DNA of 64,000 bases, from positions 3,536,264-3,600,263 of the forward strand of contig NZ_JAFN01000001.1 in assembly GCF_000526155.1 (NCBI RefSeq). The letters run 5' to 3'. Of the stretch, positions 51,635 through 60,937 are shown in pieces (position 1 is the first letter of the stretch; every line of letters starts with the position of its first letter). The translations under genes were made by a program, and so were the position numbers. The notes under the pieces are model-generated. The model was not told the origin of the DNA. It ran no database searches and worked only from the letters and a program-made list of their open reading frames with translations. The stretch comes from Deferrisoma camini S3R1 (GTDB taxonomy: Bacteria > Desulfobacterota > Deferrisomatia > Deferrisomatales > Deferrisomataceae).

Positions 51635-54538
51635 ATGAGTTTTCCCGATCCGGCCCCGGCGCGGCCGGTGGTGCCGGCGAACGCCCGATGGGCCGCGCAG
51701 GCGCGGGACGTGCTGGAGCGGGCCGGCCTGCGGGTGGACGCCTGGCCCGCCGCGCCGCGCACGGCCCTCGATGCGGCGGTGGGGGCGAGCCCCGAGGTGG
51801 CACGGTGGCTGGCCCGCACCCCGGCCTTGGCCGAGCGCCTGCTCGAGGAGGATCTCGGCAAGGTCCTGGGCGTGGACGACTACCGTCGTCGGCTGCGGCC
51901 TCGGCTGGGAACGACCCCCCACCCGGAGGTGGAGCTTCGGAGGGCCCGGGCCCGGGAGATGCTGCGCATCGTGGCGCGGGAGGCCGCCGGCCTGGCCCCG
52001 GTGGAGGAGACGGCCGGCGAGGTGAGCGCGTTCGCCGAGGCCGCGGTGGAGGCCGCCCTGGAACGGGCCTGGGTCGAGGCGGGCGGGGCCGAGGGGCCGC
52101 CGTCGTCCGTGGTGGTGCTGGGGATGGGGAAGCTGGGGGGCAGGGAGCTGAACCTCAGCTCCGACGTGGATCTGGTGTTCCTTTACGACGGCCGGGAGAC
52201 GCGGGGAGGGGAGTCTGCCGAGGCGTTTTTCACCCGGGTGGTGGGCCGGGTGGTGGAGTTGCTGGGAAGGGTCACCCCCGAGGGGTGGGTGTTCCGGGTG
52301 GATCTGGGCCTGCGGCCGGAGGGACGCAGCGGGGCCGCGGCCCACTCGGTGGAGAACGCGGTCCTCTACTACCAGTCGTGGGGCCAGACGTGGGAGCGGG
52401 CGGCACTGATGCGGGCCCGGCCCGTGGCGGGCAACCGGGCGTTGGGCGAGGCGTTTCTGCGGGAGGTGGAGCCGTTCGTGTACCGCCGGAGCCTCGACTA
52501 CACCACCGTGGAGGACCTCAAGGAGATGAAGGCCCGGATCGACCAGAGCGCAGCCCGGCGGTTCGGGGGCCAGCAGGACCTCAAGCTGGGCCGGGGCGGG
52601 ATCCGGGAGGTGGAGTTCTTCGTCCAGACCTTCCAGCTGATCCACGGCGGGCGCACCCCGGCGGTGCGCACCGCGAACACCCTGGAGGCCCTGGCCCGAT
52701 TGGCCGGGGCCGGTGTGATCTCCGCGGAGACCGCGACCCGGCTGGGGGGATGCTACCGCTTCCTCCGGAGCCTAGAGCACGCGGTGCAGGCCCTGCGGTT
52801 CCGGCAGACCCACCGGCTTCCCAGCTCCCACGAGGAGCTTGAGACGGTGGCCCGTCGGATGGGGTTCGGGGGGGAAGAGCCCGTGGCCGCCCTCATGGAG
52901 GCGCTCGAGGAGGTCCGGACCGAGGTCCACGGCGAGTACGGCCGTCTGATGCACGGGGCCGACCGGGAGTGGGGGGGAAGCGACGACGCCGAGGCCCGCG
53001 CCTTGCTCGGCCTGACCGGTCGGGAGGAGGCCCTGCCCCGGCTCCAGGCGGCAGGGTTTCGCAATCCGACGCGGGCCTGGGAGGGGCTGGAGCGGCTCCG
53101 GGGCACGGGGGCGAAGGCCCCTCCCTCTCCCCGCAGCCGGCGCATCCTGGGTCGGATCGGGCCCCGGTTGCTGGGAGAGGTGCGGCGGTGCCCGGACCCG
53201 GACCGGGCCCTGGAGTACCTGGCGGAGTTCCTGGCCGGCTCGGGGGCCCGCTCGTCGTACCTGGCGCTTCTGGAGGAGAACCCGGCCACGGCGCGTCTGC
53301 TGGTGCAGCTGTTCGGCACGAGCCAGTTCCTGTCGCGGTACCTGGTGTCCCACCCGGAGCTCTTGGACGAGCTGGTGCTGGGCCCCGGCGCCGCCACCGA
53401 GCTGTCCCTGGAGGAGCTCTCGGCCGAGCTGGACGAGGCCCTGGCCGGCCAGGAGGACGACGAGGCCGTTCTGGACGTGCTGCGCCGGTTCCGCAACGCC
53501 CAGTTCCTGCGGATCGCGCTGCACGACCTCTGGGGGGGGCTGGCGCCGGAGCAGGTGACCCGGCAGATCACCCGGGTGGCCGAGGCGTGCCTGGGAGCGG
53601 CCCTGGCCCACGCCGAGTCGAGGCTGCGGGAGCGCCACGGGGAGCCCCGGCTTCCCGACGGCCGGCCCGCCCGGTTCGCGGTGCTCGGCATGGGGAAGCT
53701 GGGGGGGGAGGAGATCGACTACCACTCGGACCTGGACGTGATCTTCGTGTACGAGGGGGCGGGCGAGACGACCGGCGGGGCGGGGAGAGCGTTGGGCAAC
53801 GCCGAGTACTTCGCCCGGGTCGCCCAGCGGCTGATCAGCGCCCTGGCCACCCGGACCCGGGAGGGAGTGGCCTTCCGGATGGACGCCCGACTGCGGCCGT
53901 CGGGAAACGCCGGTCCCCTGGTGGCCTCCCTGGAGGCGTTCGCGGCCTACCATCGCGAGCAGAGCCAGACCTGGGAGAGACAGGCCCTGATCCGGCTGCG
54001 GCCGGTGGCGGGGGACGGGGTTCTGGGGCAGCGGGTCCGGGCGGTGGCGGACGAGGTGCTCTATGGCGGTCCACCGGTCCAGGACCCGCGACCCGAGATC
54101 GCGGCCATGCGGGAGCGGATCGAGCGCGAGGTGGCCCGGGAAGAGCGGGGTCGCCTGGACCTGAAGGCGGGCCCCGGGGGGCTGGTGGACGTGGAGTTCG
54201 GGGTGCAGGCCCTGCAGTTGCTGCACGGCTGGCGCATCGAGGCGGCCCGCAGCCCCGCCACCCTGACGGCCCTGGGGGCGCTGCGGGCCGGCGGGGCCCT
54301 GGGCGGGGCCGACGGCTCGATCTGGGAGGAGGGGTATCGGTACCTTCGCCGGGTGGAGGCGCGGCTCCGGATCCTCTCGGAGCGGCCCACCGACGTGTTG
54401 CCTAGCTCGCCGGAGCGGATGGCGGAGCTGGCCCGGGGCTTGGGGTATCCGGATCCCCGGTCCTTGGAGCGGGAGGTAGCTGAGTGGCGAACCCGGATCC
54501 GGGGGGTATACGAAAGGGTCATGGGTGCCGATGGGTAG
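51635..54538 (+). CDS. glnE: Glutamine synthetase adenylyltransferase/deadenylase
   Basis: 967 residues. Two nucleotidyltransferase domains, each with GMGKLGG: VVLGMGKLGGRELNLSSDVDLVFLY (deadenylylation half) and AVLGMGKLGGEEIDYHSDLDVIFVY (adenylylation half), joined by a helical linker that binds PII. Controls glutamine synthetase in response to nitrogen. ATG 51635 has AGGAGA 10 bases upstream; the frame is open far to the left but has no conserved sequence there. Confidence 0.95.
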   Translation: MSFPDPAPARPVVPANARWAAQARDVLERAGLRVDAWPAAPRTALDAAVGASPEVARWLARTPALAERLLEEDLGKVLGVDDYRRRLRPRLGTTPHPEVELRRARAREMLRIVAREAAGLAPVEETAGEVSAFAEAAVEAALERAWVEAGGAEGPPSSVVVLGMGKLGGRELNLSSDVDLVFLYDGRETRGGESAEAFFTRVVGRVVELLGRVTPEGWVFRVDLGLRPEGRSGAAAHSVENAVLYYQSWGQTWERAALMRARPVAGNRALGEAFLREVEPFVYRRSLDYTTVEDLKEMKARIDQSAARRFGGQQDLKLGRGGIREVEFFVQTFQLIHGGRTPAVRTANTLEALARLAGAGVISAETATRLGGCYRFLRSLEHAVQALRFRQTHRLPSSHEELETVARRMGFGGEEPVAALMEALEEVRTEVHGEYGRLMHGADREWGGSDDAEARALLGLTGREEALPRLQAAGFRNPTRAWEGLERLRGTGAKAPPSPRSRRILGRIGPRLLGEVRRCPDPDRALEYLAEFLAGSGARSSYLALLEENPATARLLVQLFGTSQFLSRYLVSHPELLDELVLGPGAATELSLEELSAELDEALAGQEDDEAVLDVLRRFRNAQFLRIALHDLWGGLAPEQVTRQITRVAEACLGAALAHAESRLRERHGEPRLPDGRPARFAVLGMGKLGGEEIDYHSDLDVIFVYEGAGETTGGAGRALGNAEYFARVAQRLISALATRTREGVAFRMDARLRPSGNAGPLVASLEAFAAYHREQSQTWERQALIRLRPVAGDGVLGQRVRAVADEVLYGGPPVQDPRPEIAAMRERIEREVAREERGRLDLKAGPGGLVDVEFGVQALQLLHGWRIEAARSPATLTALGALRAGGALGGADGSIWEEGYRYLRRVEARLRILSERPTDVLPSSPERMAELARGLGYPDPRSLEREVAEWRTRIRGVYERVMGADG

Positions 54539-54597
54539 GGAGGAGCCGGCGACCGGATGGGCGCGCCTGCTCCCGGCCGCGCCGAAGCCGGGCATTG

Positions 54598-54862
54598 ATA
54601 CCAAGTTGCCATCCATCGGATACGTACCCGGGGGTGGGGCAAGGGACCTGCCTCCGGCCGGGCGCGAAGGCAGACATTGAGATTCGCCGCGCAGGCACGG
54701 GGTGGGGGAACTGGCTTCATGGCAACCCGTTGGAATCCGCACCCTCTCGCAGTCCAGACGTCGGAGGCGCTGCGCGGCGAGCCAAGGGGCCGCGCCCGGC
54801 TCTCCGGCAGGTCCCTTGCCCTTCTGAGCAGGGGGGCCATAGCTTTGAATGCAACTTGGTAT
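54598..54862. repeat. Complete fold-back element with outer inverted termini
   Basis: Outer termini ATACCAAGTTGC (54598-54609) and GCAACTTGGTAT (54851-54862) are perfect complements. Inside are arms GGGGCAAGGGACCTGCC (54636-54652) and GGCAGGTCCCTTGCCC (54806-54821), then inner arms GGCCGGGCGCGAAGGC and GGGCCGCGCCCGGC. This is the best-delimited copy, 265 bases, and looks like a miniature inverted-repeat element with no coding capacity. Confidence 0.8.
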
Positions 54863-54864
54863 GA

Positions 54865-55330
54865 GACCCCATGCCCCCCAGACCATGAGGTGGAGGCGAA
54901 GAGGCATGGTAATGCCTAGAACGCAGGGGAATCCGGGATGTTTTCAAGCCTCCCAGCGTCCTAGCGGAAGTTATCTGGAAGTCTCTCAGGCCCCTGCGGA
55001 GCCGGGCACCGGGGAAGGGTACCTCTCGTCGGTCCGGGGCGTTGCCGCGAGGGGGCAAGGGGCCTGGTTCCGGCCGTGCGTGAGTGCAGAATCCGGCTCA
55101 CGCTGCATCCGGCGCCCAGCCCGGGTTGCAAAGGTTCAGTGGCGGATCGATCTGCGCGAACGTTTTCAGGGTCCCTGGGGGAGGCGAGCATCGGCTGAGC
55201 ACCGGATGCAGCGACTGTAGGAGCCACGCCCAGCGCTCCACCAGGCCCCTTGCCCCCCGGCTCCGGTGTCGAGACGAGCTTTCGACCGACGACCAACGAC
55301 TGACGACCAACGACCGAAGTTGCTGGGAAG
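54865..55330. repeat. Orphan right tail plus second fold-back element
   Basis: 54865-54985 is the right tail (GACCCCATGCCCC to CCTAGCGGAAGT) without its left partner. A second element has perfect arms GGGGCAAGGGGCCTGG (55052-55067) and CCAGGCCCCTTGCCCC (55241-55256), with inner arms GCATCCGGCGCCCAGCC and GGCTGAGCACCGGATGC. Heptamer-like words GACCGACGACCAACGACTGA follow at 55285-55320. No gene in this 801-base gap. Confidence 0.75.
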
Positions 55331-55339
55331 GGGCGACAC

Positions 55340-57238
55340 ATGCGGAAACGAGTGCTCATCGTGGACGACGATCCGGGCACCCGGGAGCTCCTGATCGAGA
55401 TGGTGGCCGATCTCGAAGGGGTCGAGGTGGACACGGTGACCGCTTCCACGGACGAGGAGGGATACCAGCGGTTCCTGGAGGTGGGGCCGGACCTGGTGCT
55501 CCTGGACCTCCTGCTTCCGCGCAAAGGAGGCATGGCGCTCCTCCGCCGCATCCGGGAGCTGCGCGGCGGGCGGGAGGCGGCGGTCATCGTGATGAGTGCG
55601 GTGTTCCGGGAAGGGGACGCGCGCACGGAGGCCGTGGGGGAGCTGGGTGCTTTGGATTTCTTCCGGAAGCCGTTCCATCTGCCCACGGTGAGGACCCGGT
55701 TGCGGCAGGTGCTGATTCCGCCGGAAGGGCAGACCCAGGTGGAACCCCTGTTCGGCGGCGCAAAGGCGCCGGCCCGGGACGGGAGCCTGGCGGCGGTGGA
55801 GTTGCCGGTGGTCCTGCGCAACCTCGGCCGGGCGGACCGGACGGTGTGCCTCGACCTGAGGGCGGGCCGCGTCCGGAAGACTCTGTTCTTCCGGGACGGC
55901 AGGGTGGTGTTCGCGTTGTCGAACCGCCTGACCGACACCCTGAGCCGATTCCTCCTGGCCGAAGGGGTGATCGACGAGGACACCTACCGGGACGGCCTGG
56001 TGGCCATGAAGGAGCAGGGGCGCCGGATGGGGGAGTACCTGGTGGCGGAGGGCGTGCTGCACCCCGACGCGCTCCACAGCGCCCTCCGGCAGAACCTGTG
56101 GCAGAAATGCCTCGACGTGTTTTCGTGGACAGAAGGGGAGTTCCGGATCGGCCCGTTCCGGCCTCCACCCGCCGAGATCCCGGGCCCGCCGTTCGAGGTG
56201 GATCGTCTGGTGTGGGAGGGGGTCCTGGAGGTGTACCCCTTCGATCGGATCACGGCCGCCCTGGCCCCCTACGAAACCCTGCCCATGGGGCTGCGGGGAG
56301 ACCTGTTCGACCTGGCCGCCCGGGTCAGCCTGGAGCGCGACCACCTGCAGTTCCTCCACCTGGTGCGCCGCCGCAGCGGGGAGACCCTTGGGCGGATCCT
56401 TGCGGACGCCCAGGGGGAGAACGAGGTCCGGATCCTGTACTATCTGCTCGTCTACGGCTACCTGGGAGTGGCGGAGGCCGGGGGAGGGGGGCTGGACCTG
56501 ACCGAGTTCGAACGGGTCCGGCGGGCCCGGAAGGAGCTCGATGCCCTGCGGCGGCGAAACTACTTCCAGGTGTTGGGGGTGGGGATCACCGACAACGACG
56601 AGGCGGTTCGGCGGGCCTACCTGCAAAAGGCCAAGGACTACCACCCCGACGTGCTGTCGCCGGGGGAGCCCCAGGCCCTGCGGGGAATCTACGGCGAGAT
56701 CTTCCGGCTGATCCAGACCGCGTACGACGCCATCAAGACCGAGGCCCGGCGGGAGGAGTACCTGCGATTCCTGCAGGGGGGGGAGGCCGAGGCCAAGGAC
56801 GCATCCGACATCCTCGCCGCCGAGGGCCGGTTCCAGGAGGGGCGCCTCCTCCTGCGTCGCAGGCAGTGGGACGAGGCGGCCCGGGCCTTCGAGGAAGCCC
56901 TATCCGTGAACCCGGACGAGGGGGAGTACGTGCTTCATCTCGGGCTCGCCCGGCTGCGCCAGGCCGTGTCGGGCCGGGAGGGAGCCCTGGCCGAGGCGAA
57001 GGACCTGTTCCGCCGGGCCGCCGAGTTGCTGCCCGGGGCGCCGGAGCCGTGGTTTCGGCTGGGCCGCCTGGCGGCCCTGGAGGGGAGACAGGACGAGGCG
57101 CGCCGGTGCTTCCAGGAGACCCTGCGGCGGGATCCCCGCCACACCGACGCCCTGCGGGAGCTCCGACGGATGGACCAGGCGGCGGAGAAACGTCGGGGGA
57201 AAGGACTCGTGAACCTGTTCCGGAGGAACTCGAAATGA
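55340..57238 (+). CDS. REC-DUF4388-J-domain-TPR fusion protein
   Basis: 632 residues. Receiver domain 1-125 (VLIVDDDPG, VLLDLLLPRKGG, FFRKPFHLPT). DUF4388/PatA-type domain about 145-330 (LPVVLRNLGRADRTVCLDLRAG, LFFRDGRVVFALSNRLTD). J domain about 405-475 (YFQVLGV, AKDYHPDVLSPGE with the HPD motif). TPR repeats about 490-600. J domains call DnaK; together this suggests a signalling adaptor coupling phosphorylation to a chaperone or polarity function. Its stop overlaps the start of the selenoprotein-like gene (ATGA). Confidence 0.88.
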   Translation: MRKRVLIVDDDPGTRELLIEMVADLEGVEVDTVTASTDEEGYQRFLEVGPDLVLLDLLLPRKGGMALLRRIRELRGGREAAVIVMSAVFREGDARTEAVGELGALDFFRKPFHLPTVRTRLRQVLIPPEGQTQVEPLFGGAKAPARDGSLAAVELPVVLRNLGRADRTVCLDLRAGRVRKTLFFRDGRVVFALSNRLTDTLSRFLLAEGVIDEDTYRDGLVAMKEQGRRMGEYLVAEGVLHPDALHSALRQNLWQKCLDVFSWTEGEFRIGPFRPPPAEIPGPPFEVDRLVWEGVLEVYPFDRITAALAPYETLPMGLRGDLFDLAARVSLERDHLQFLHLVRRRSGETLGRILADAQGENEVRILYYLLVYGYLGVAEAGGGGLDLTEFERVRRARKELDALRRRNYFQVLGVGITDNDEAVRRAYLQKAKDYHPDVLSPGEPQALRGIYGEIFRLIQTAYDAIKTEARREEYLRFLQGGEAEAKDASDILAAEGRFQEGRLLLRRRQWDEAARAFEEALSVNPDEGEYVLHLGLARLRQAVSGREGALAEAKDLFRRAAELLPGAPEPWFRLGRLAALEGRQDEARRCFQETLRRDPRHTDALRELRRMDQAAEKRRGKGLVNLFRRNSK

Positions 57239-58722
57239 AGCAGCAGGCTCGGGCCGCGATGCGGTGGGTGTGGGGGGCGGCGGTGGTGTGCCTCGTCGGG
57301 GGGGGGATGGGAGGCGCCGCGGCCGCGGCCGGGCCCCGGCTGGGGCTCGCCTACACGGCCGGGGTGCGTGGCGAGATCGAACCCTGCGGGTGAAAGAGCG
57401 GCCGGTTCGGGGGTCTGGCCCGAAGAGCCGCCAAGATCAAGGACCTGCGGGAAACGCTGGATCTGCTGTACCTGGACGGGGGGGACGCCCTGTTCCGGAC
57501 CTTCCCGGTGCCCGACGGGCAGGCCGGTCGCCCGCTGCGGGAGCGGGCGGCCCTGATCGCGCGGGTGATGGTGTACGCCGGGGTGGCCGCCGCGAACGTC
57601 GGCCGCCTCGATCTGGCCGCGGGCCTCGGATTTCTGGAGGCCCTGGCCGCCGGCGAAGGGGTGCCCTGGATTGCGGCGAACCTGGAGACCCGGGACGGCC
57701 GGCGGCCGTTCCCTGCCTGGCGGAAGGTCCGCTGGGGGGGGCTGCGGGTGGGGGTGGTGGGGGTGACCCGGCCCGAGCCCGAACAGGACCGGCGACTGGG
57801 CATCCGGGTGGCCGATCCGGTCGAGACCCTGGCCAGGGTGCTTCCGGAGATCTGGGCCCAGGACGTGGACGCGGTGGTGCTCCTGTCGAACCTGGGGCTC
57901 GAACGGGAGAAGGAGCTGGCCCGGCGGTTCCCCCGGATCCGGCTGATCGTGGGGGGCGGGACCTATCCGTATCTGCCCGAGCCGCCGGTGGTGGGGGGCA
58001 CGGTGATCCTCCACGCCGGCGACCGGGGCCGGTTCCTGGGTGTGCTGGAGACCGATGCCGCGAGCCTGCGGGAGCGGTCCGCCCCGGTGAACCGCGGTCA
58101 AGAGGGGGTGTGGAAGGCGCGGCTGGCCTCGGCCGAGGCCCGGCTCCGCAAGGCTCCCCCCGACACGGCCCGGGCCGTGCTCAACGCGTGGAACCGCCAG
58201 GCCGCGGCCGCCCGGGCCACCCTGGAGCGCATCCGCACCTCGAAGGTCTGGTTCACCCACCGGATCGTGCCGCTCTCGCCCGACGTGGCCGAGATCCCGG
58301 AGGTGGCCTCCTGGGTGCGGCGGGTGACGGGCCGCCCCCAGCCGCCGACTGGCACCCGCCCGCGCCGAGTGCCGGCCACGCACACCGGCTCGGCCGGGTG
58401 CCGGGGGTGTCACCCCAAGGTGTACCGATGGTGGGTGTCCACCCGCCACGCCCGGGCCTACACCCCCCTCAGGGGAAAGAGGCCCGACCCCCGGTGTCTG
58501 GGGTGCCACGCCACCCGCGTGGTGCGGGGCACGGGGGCATCCACCGAACCCGCCGTGGGGTGCGAGGCGTGCCACGGCCCGGGTGCGAAGCACCGGGGGG
58601 CCGGGAACATCGTGGGGGTGCCGCCACCTGCGACCTGCCGGCGCTGCCACCGCGGGTACCACCCGAACGAGGCCTTCGACGAGAAGGCGGCGAGGGCGAA
58701 AATCCGCTGCCCAAAAGGCTAG
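57235..58722 (+). CDS. Candidate selenoprotein: 5'-nucleotidase-like tetrahaem cytochrome with in-frame UGA
   Basis: 495 residues if UGA at 57391-57393 is read as selenocysteine (position 53). Signal peptide 1-36, then AYTAGVRGEIEPCG-U-KSGRFGGLARRA. Homologues as I recall them have CGC at this spot, so U replaces a conserved Cys. A degenerate 5'-nucleotidase/metallophosphatase domain follows (LYLDGGDALF, VGVVGVTRPEP, VVLLSNLGL, LIVGGGTY), then a helical linker and a c554-like tetrahaem tail with CxxCH at 389, 421, 443 and 468. The frame downstream of the UGA stays intact for 442 codons. Exported; probably membrane-side electron transfer. Read conventionally it would be a 52-residue peptide. 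Confidence 0.82.
57391..57431 (+). promoter_or_regulatory. Bacterial SECIS-like stem-loop behind the in-frame UGA
   Basis: After UGA (57391-57393): lower stem GCGGC (57398-57402) with GCCGC (57427-57431), internal loop CGG/GA, upper stem TTCGGG (57406-57411) with CCCGAA (57419-57424), and a 7-base loop GGTCTGG. GGTCT starts 18 bases after the UGA, the same distance as GGUCU in the E. coli fdhF SECIS. It would bind SelB and direct selenocysteine insertion. Confidence 0.75.
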
Positions 58723-58793
58723 AAGGCTGGAAGGCTAGGAAGCCAGGGAGCCGAAAGGAGAGAACGAACCGATTCGGCCGCTCTGGACGGCGG

Positions 58794-59321
58794 TCACCCC
58801 CCGGCTTTCGTCGGAGGGGAGGCCGCCACGATCCGCTCGACGATGCCGGTGGTGGACTTGCCCGGCACGAACGGGATGGTGACCACGCGGCCGCCGTGGG
58901 ATTCCACCACGTCCCGGCCCACGATCCGGTCGGGGGCCCAGTCCCCCCCCTTCACGAGCACGTCCGGCCGCACGGCCTCGATCAGGCGCAGCGGGGTGTC
59001 CTCGTCGAACACCGTGACGAAGTCCACGCTCTCCAGAGCGGCGAGCACCGTGGCCCGTTCGTCCTGGGTGCAGATCGGGCGGCGGGGTCCTTTGAGCCTG
59101 CGCACGCTCTCGTCGCTGTTCAGCCCCACCACCAGACAGTCCCCCAGGGCCCGGGCCGCCTCCAGGTACCGGACGTGGCCGGGGTGCAGGATGTCGAAGC
59201 AGCCGTTGGTGAACACCACGGTGTGACCTGCCCGTCGGCGGTTCGACAGTTCGACCAGCAGCCGGGCGACGGGGACGATCTTGCGGTCGATGGCGGAAGG
59301 GGAACGGGCGGGGGCGCTCAT
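58794..59321 (-). CDS. rfaE2: D-glycero-beta-D-manno-heptose 1-phosphate adenylyltransferase
   Basis: 175 residues, nucleotidyltransferase only. [23 protein letters not shown] carries the HxGH motif (HPGH), DVLVKGGDW and the C-terminal [15 protein letters not shown] loop complete the site. Makes ADP-heptose for the lipopolysaccharide core; the kinase half (RfaE1) is not here. The 71-base gap to the previous gene is short-word GGCTAGAAGG repeat. Confidence 0.92.
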   Translation of the reverse strand: MSAPARSPSAIDRKIVPVARLLVELSNRRRAGHTVVFTNGCFDILHPGHVRYLEAARALGDCLVVGLNSDESVRRLKGPRRPICTQDERATVLAALESVDFVTVFDEDTPLRLIEAVRPDVLVKGGDWAPDRIVGRDVVESHGGRVVTIPFVPGKSTTGIVERIVAASPPTKAGG

Positions 59322-60937
59322 GGCTCGATCACCCAGGGAAGGAGCCCCTGGGTCCGCAGGAGGGCCCAGAGGTCCGGGGACAGCCTGGCCTGGGCCAGGA
59401 ACAGCTTTTCGCCGGCCGCCCGGGCGGGGTAGACGCGGCCGGTGAGCCGCGGGTCGTCCAACACGATGCCGGGCACCCTGAGCCGCACGGCGTCGGCCTT
59501 GGGGACCTCGACCGTGGTCTGCACGTGGGCCACCCCCAGCAGGGCCAGAAGGTCCCGGAGCACCGCGATGGGCGCGGCGCCAGGGGGCCACGGCATCGTG
59601 AACTGCCCTGCCCGGCGCAGCAGGGCCTCGATCCGGGCGGCCCCGGCCGGAGGAACCGAGTACTCGAGCCCTTCCCACCGGAACCACAGCTCGGGTCTCA
59701 CCCGGTACCGAACCCCTCCCCCCAGGGAGAGATCCAGGTCGGGCCGCACCCGGTGGGGCACGCCGAGAAGCGACAGCAGCCGGCCCGCCCCGGCGGCCCG
59801 GTCGGCCATGGGGAGCACGGCCGGCCTCAGGGGCTCGCCAGCGGGAGAAGAGGCGGCCGCAGGCGCGGGGCCGAGTCGGTGGATCTCCATGCCGAGCCGC
59901 CGGAGCTCGGCCGCCAGGGGCGGGGGGACCCGGGCGCCGGCCCGGAGGAACACGTAGATCTTCCCCTCCCACAGGTCCTCGGGCCGGGGAACCACGCTCC
60001 AGCGGGCCAGGACGAGGAGCTCGGCCCCGTCACCGAGGCTCACCGTGCGCGCGCCTTCCGTGATCTCGTAGAACCCCAGCAGAGGGAGCAGGCGCCCCAG
60101 CCGGGTCTCGGGATCCGGATCCACCCCCTGCACCACCCGGTATCCCCACGCCGTCTCGACCTCCCGGGCCAGGGCAGGGGCCAGGCGCCTGGCCGGATCC
60201 AGGAGCACCCGCCTCCCCGACGGGCCGGTCACCAGCGGGAAGTCGGCCGCGGGCAGCCTCAGGGTGCGGCCCCGGCCCAGGGGAAGAAACGTCTCGCCGG
60301 TGTCGGTCACCCGGCACCCCAGGGCTTCGAGGGTGCGGAGAATCGAGGCGTGGAACGCCGGGACCTCGAAGGGGGGAGGGGTCCGGGCCCCGGAGGCACG
60401 GACCAGGTCGGGGGGGATCCGGAGGCGCTGGCCCACGTACAACCGGTTGAGGTCCCGGATGCGCGGGTTCGCCCGGGCCACCGCTGCCAGCGCCTGGGGC
60501 ATCCGGTCCCGGGTCACCCCGTAGCGGCTCTTCAGGATCTTCCAGACGCTGTCCCCCGGTCGGACCGTGTACGCCTCGGCCGCCGCCGCGTTCTCGGCGC
60601 TTTGGATGCGCTCCTCGATCTTGAACGGCACCTTCACGGTCTGCCCCGGCCGGAGGCGGTCGGGGTCCACGCCGGGGTTGAGCTCCCGGAAGGCGGCCAC
60701 GAAGGCGGCCATGGCCTCCGGGTCCACCCGGTACTCCTTGCGGAGGATCTTCCAGAGGCTCTCCCCCGGCCGGATCCTCCGGGTCTCGGAGAACACCGAC
60801 CGGTTGCCCCTGCGTTCCACCGACAGGGTGCGTTGGAGCCGGATGGTGGTGCCCGGCGCCGGGGGCGCCTCCTCCGCGGCCGCGGCCGACACCGCCAGCG
60901 CGAGCGCCGTGAGCCAGCCGGCCCACCGGAGCCTCAC
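59318..60937 (-). CDS. Exported LysM-domain protein
   Basis: 539 residues from a GTG that overlaps the previous gene's stop (GTGA); a signal peptide ([19 protein letters not shown]) follows. Two LysM-like domains ([20 protein letters not shown] and [20 protein letters not shown]), then about 330 residues without a known domain, rich in R/L/P with repeated [20 protein letters not shown]-like beta units. Probably binds peptidoglycan. ATGA overlap with rfaE2. Confidence 0.78.
   Translation of the reverse strand: MRLRWAGWLTALALAVSAAAAEEAPPAPGTTIRLQRTLSVERRGNRSVFSETRRIRPGESLWKILRKEYRVDPEAMAAFVAAFRELNPGVDPDRLRPGQTVKVPFKIEERIQSAENAAAAEAYTVRPGDSVWKILKSRYGVTRDRMPQALAAVARANPRIRDLNRLYVGQRLRIPPDLVRASGARTPPPFEVPAFHASILRTLEALGCRVTDTGETFLPLGRGRTLRLPAADFPLVTGPSGRRVLLDPARRLAPALAREVETAWGYRVVQGVDPDPETRLGRLLPLLGFYEITEGARTVSLGDGAELLVLARWSVVPRPEDLWEGKIYVFLRAGARVPPPLAAELRRLGMEIHRLGPAPAAASSPAGEPLRPAVLPMADRAAGAGRLLSLLGVPHRVRPDLDLSLGGGVRYRVRPELWFRWEGLEYSVPPAGAARIEALLRRAGQFTMPWPPGAAPIAVLRDLLALLGVAHVQTTVEVPKADAVRLRVPGIVLDDPRLTGRVYPARAAGEKLFLAQARLSPDLWALLRTQGLLPWVIEP

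Noticed and set aside
57235-57393. Gene ends at UGA as a 52-residue exported peptide, with a second gene from 57508
   Set aside because: The frame continues without break, the residues right after UGA are conserved in type (GGLARRA), there is no ribosome site at 57508, and a SECIS-like hairpin follows the UGA.
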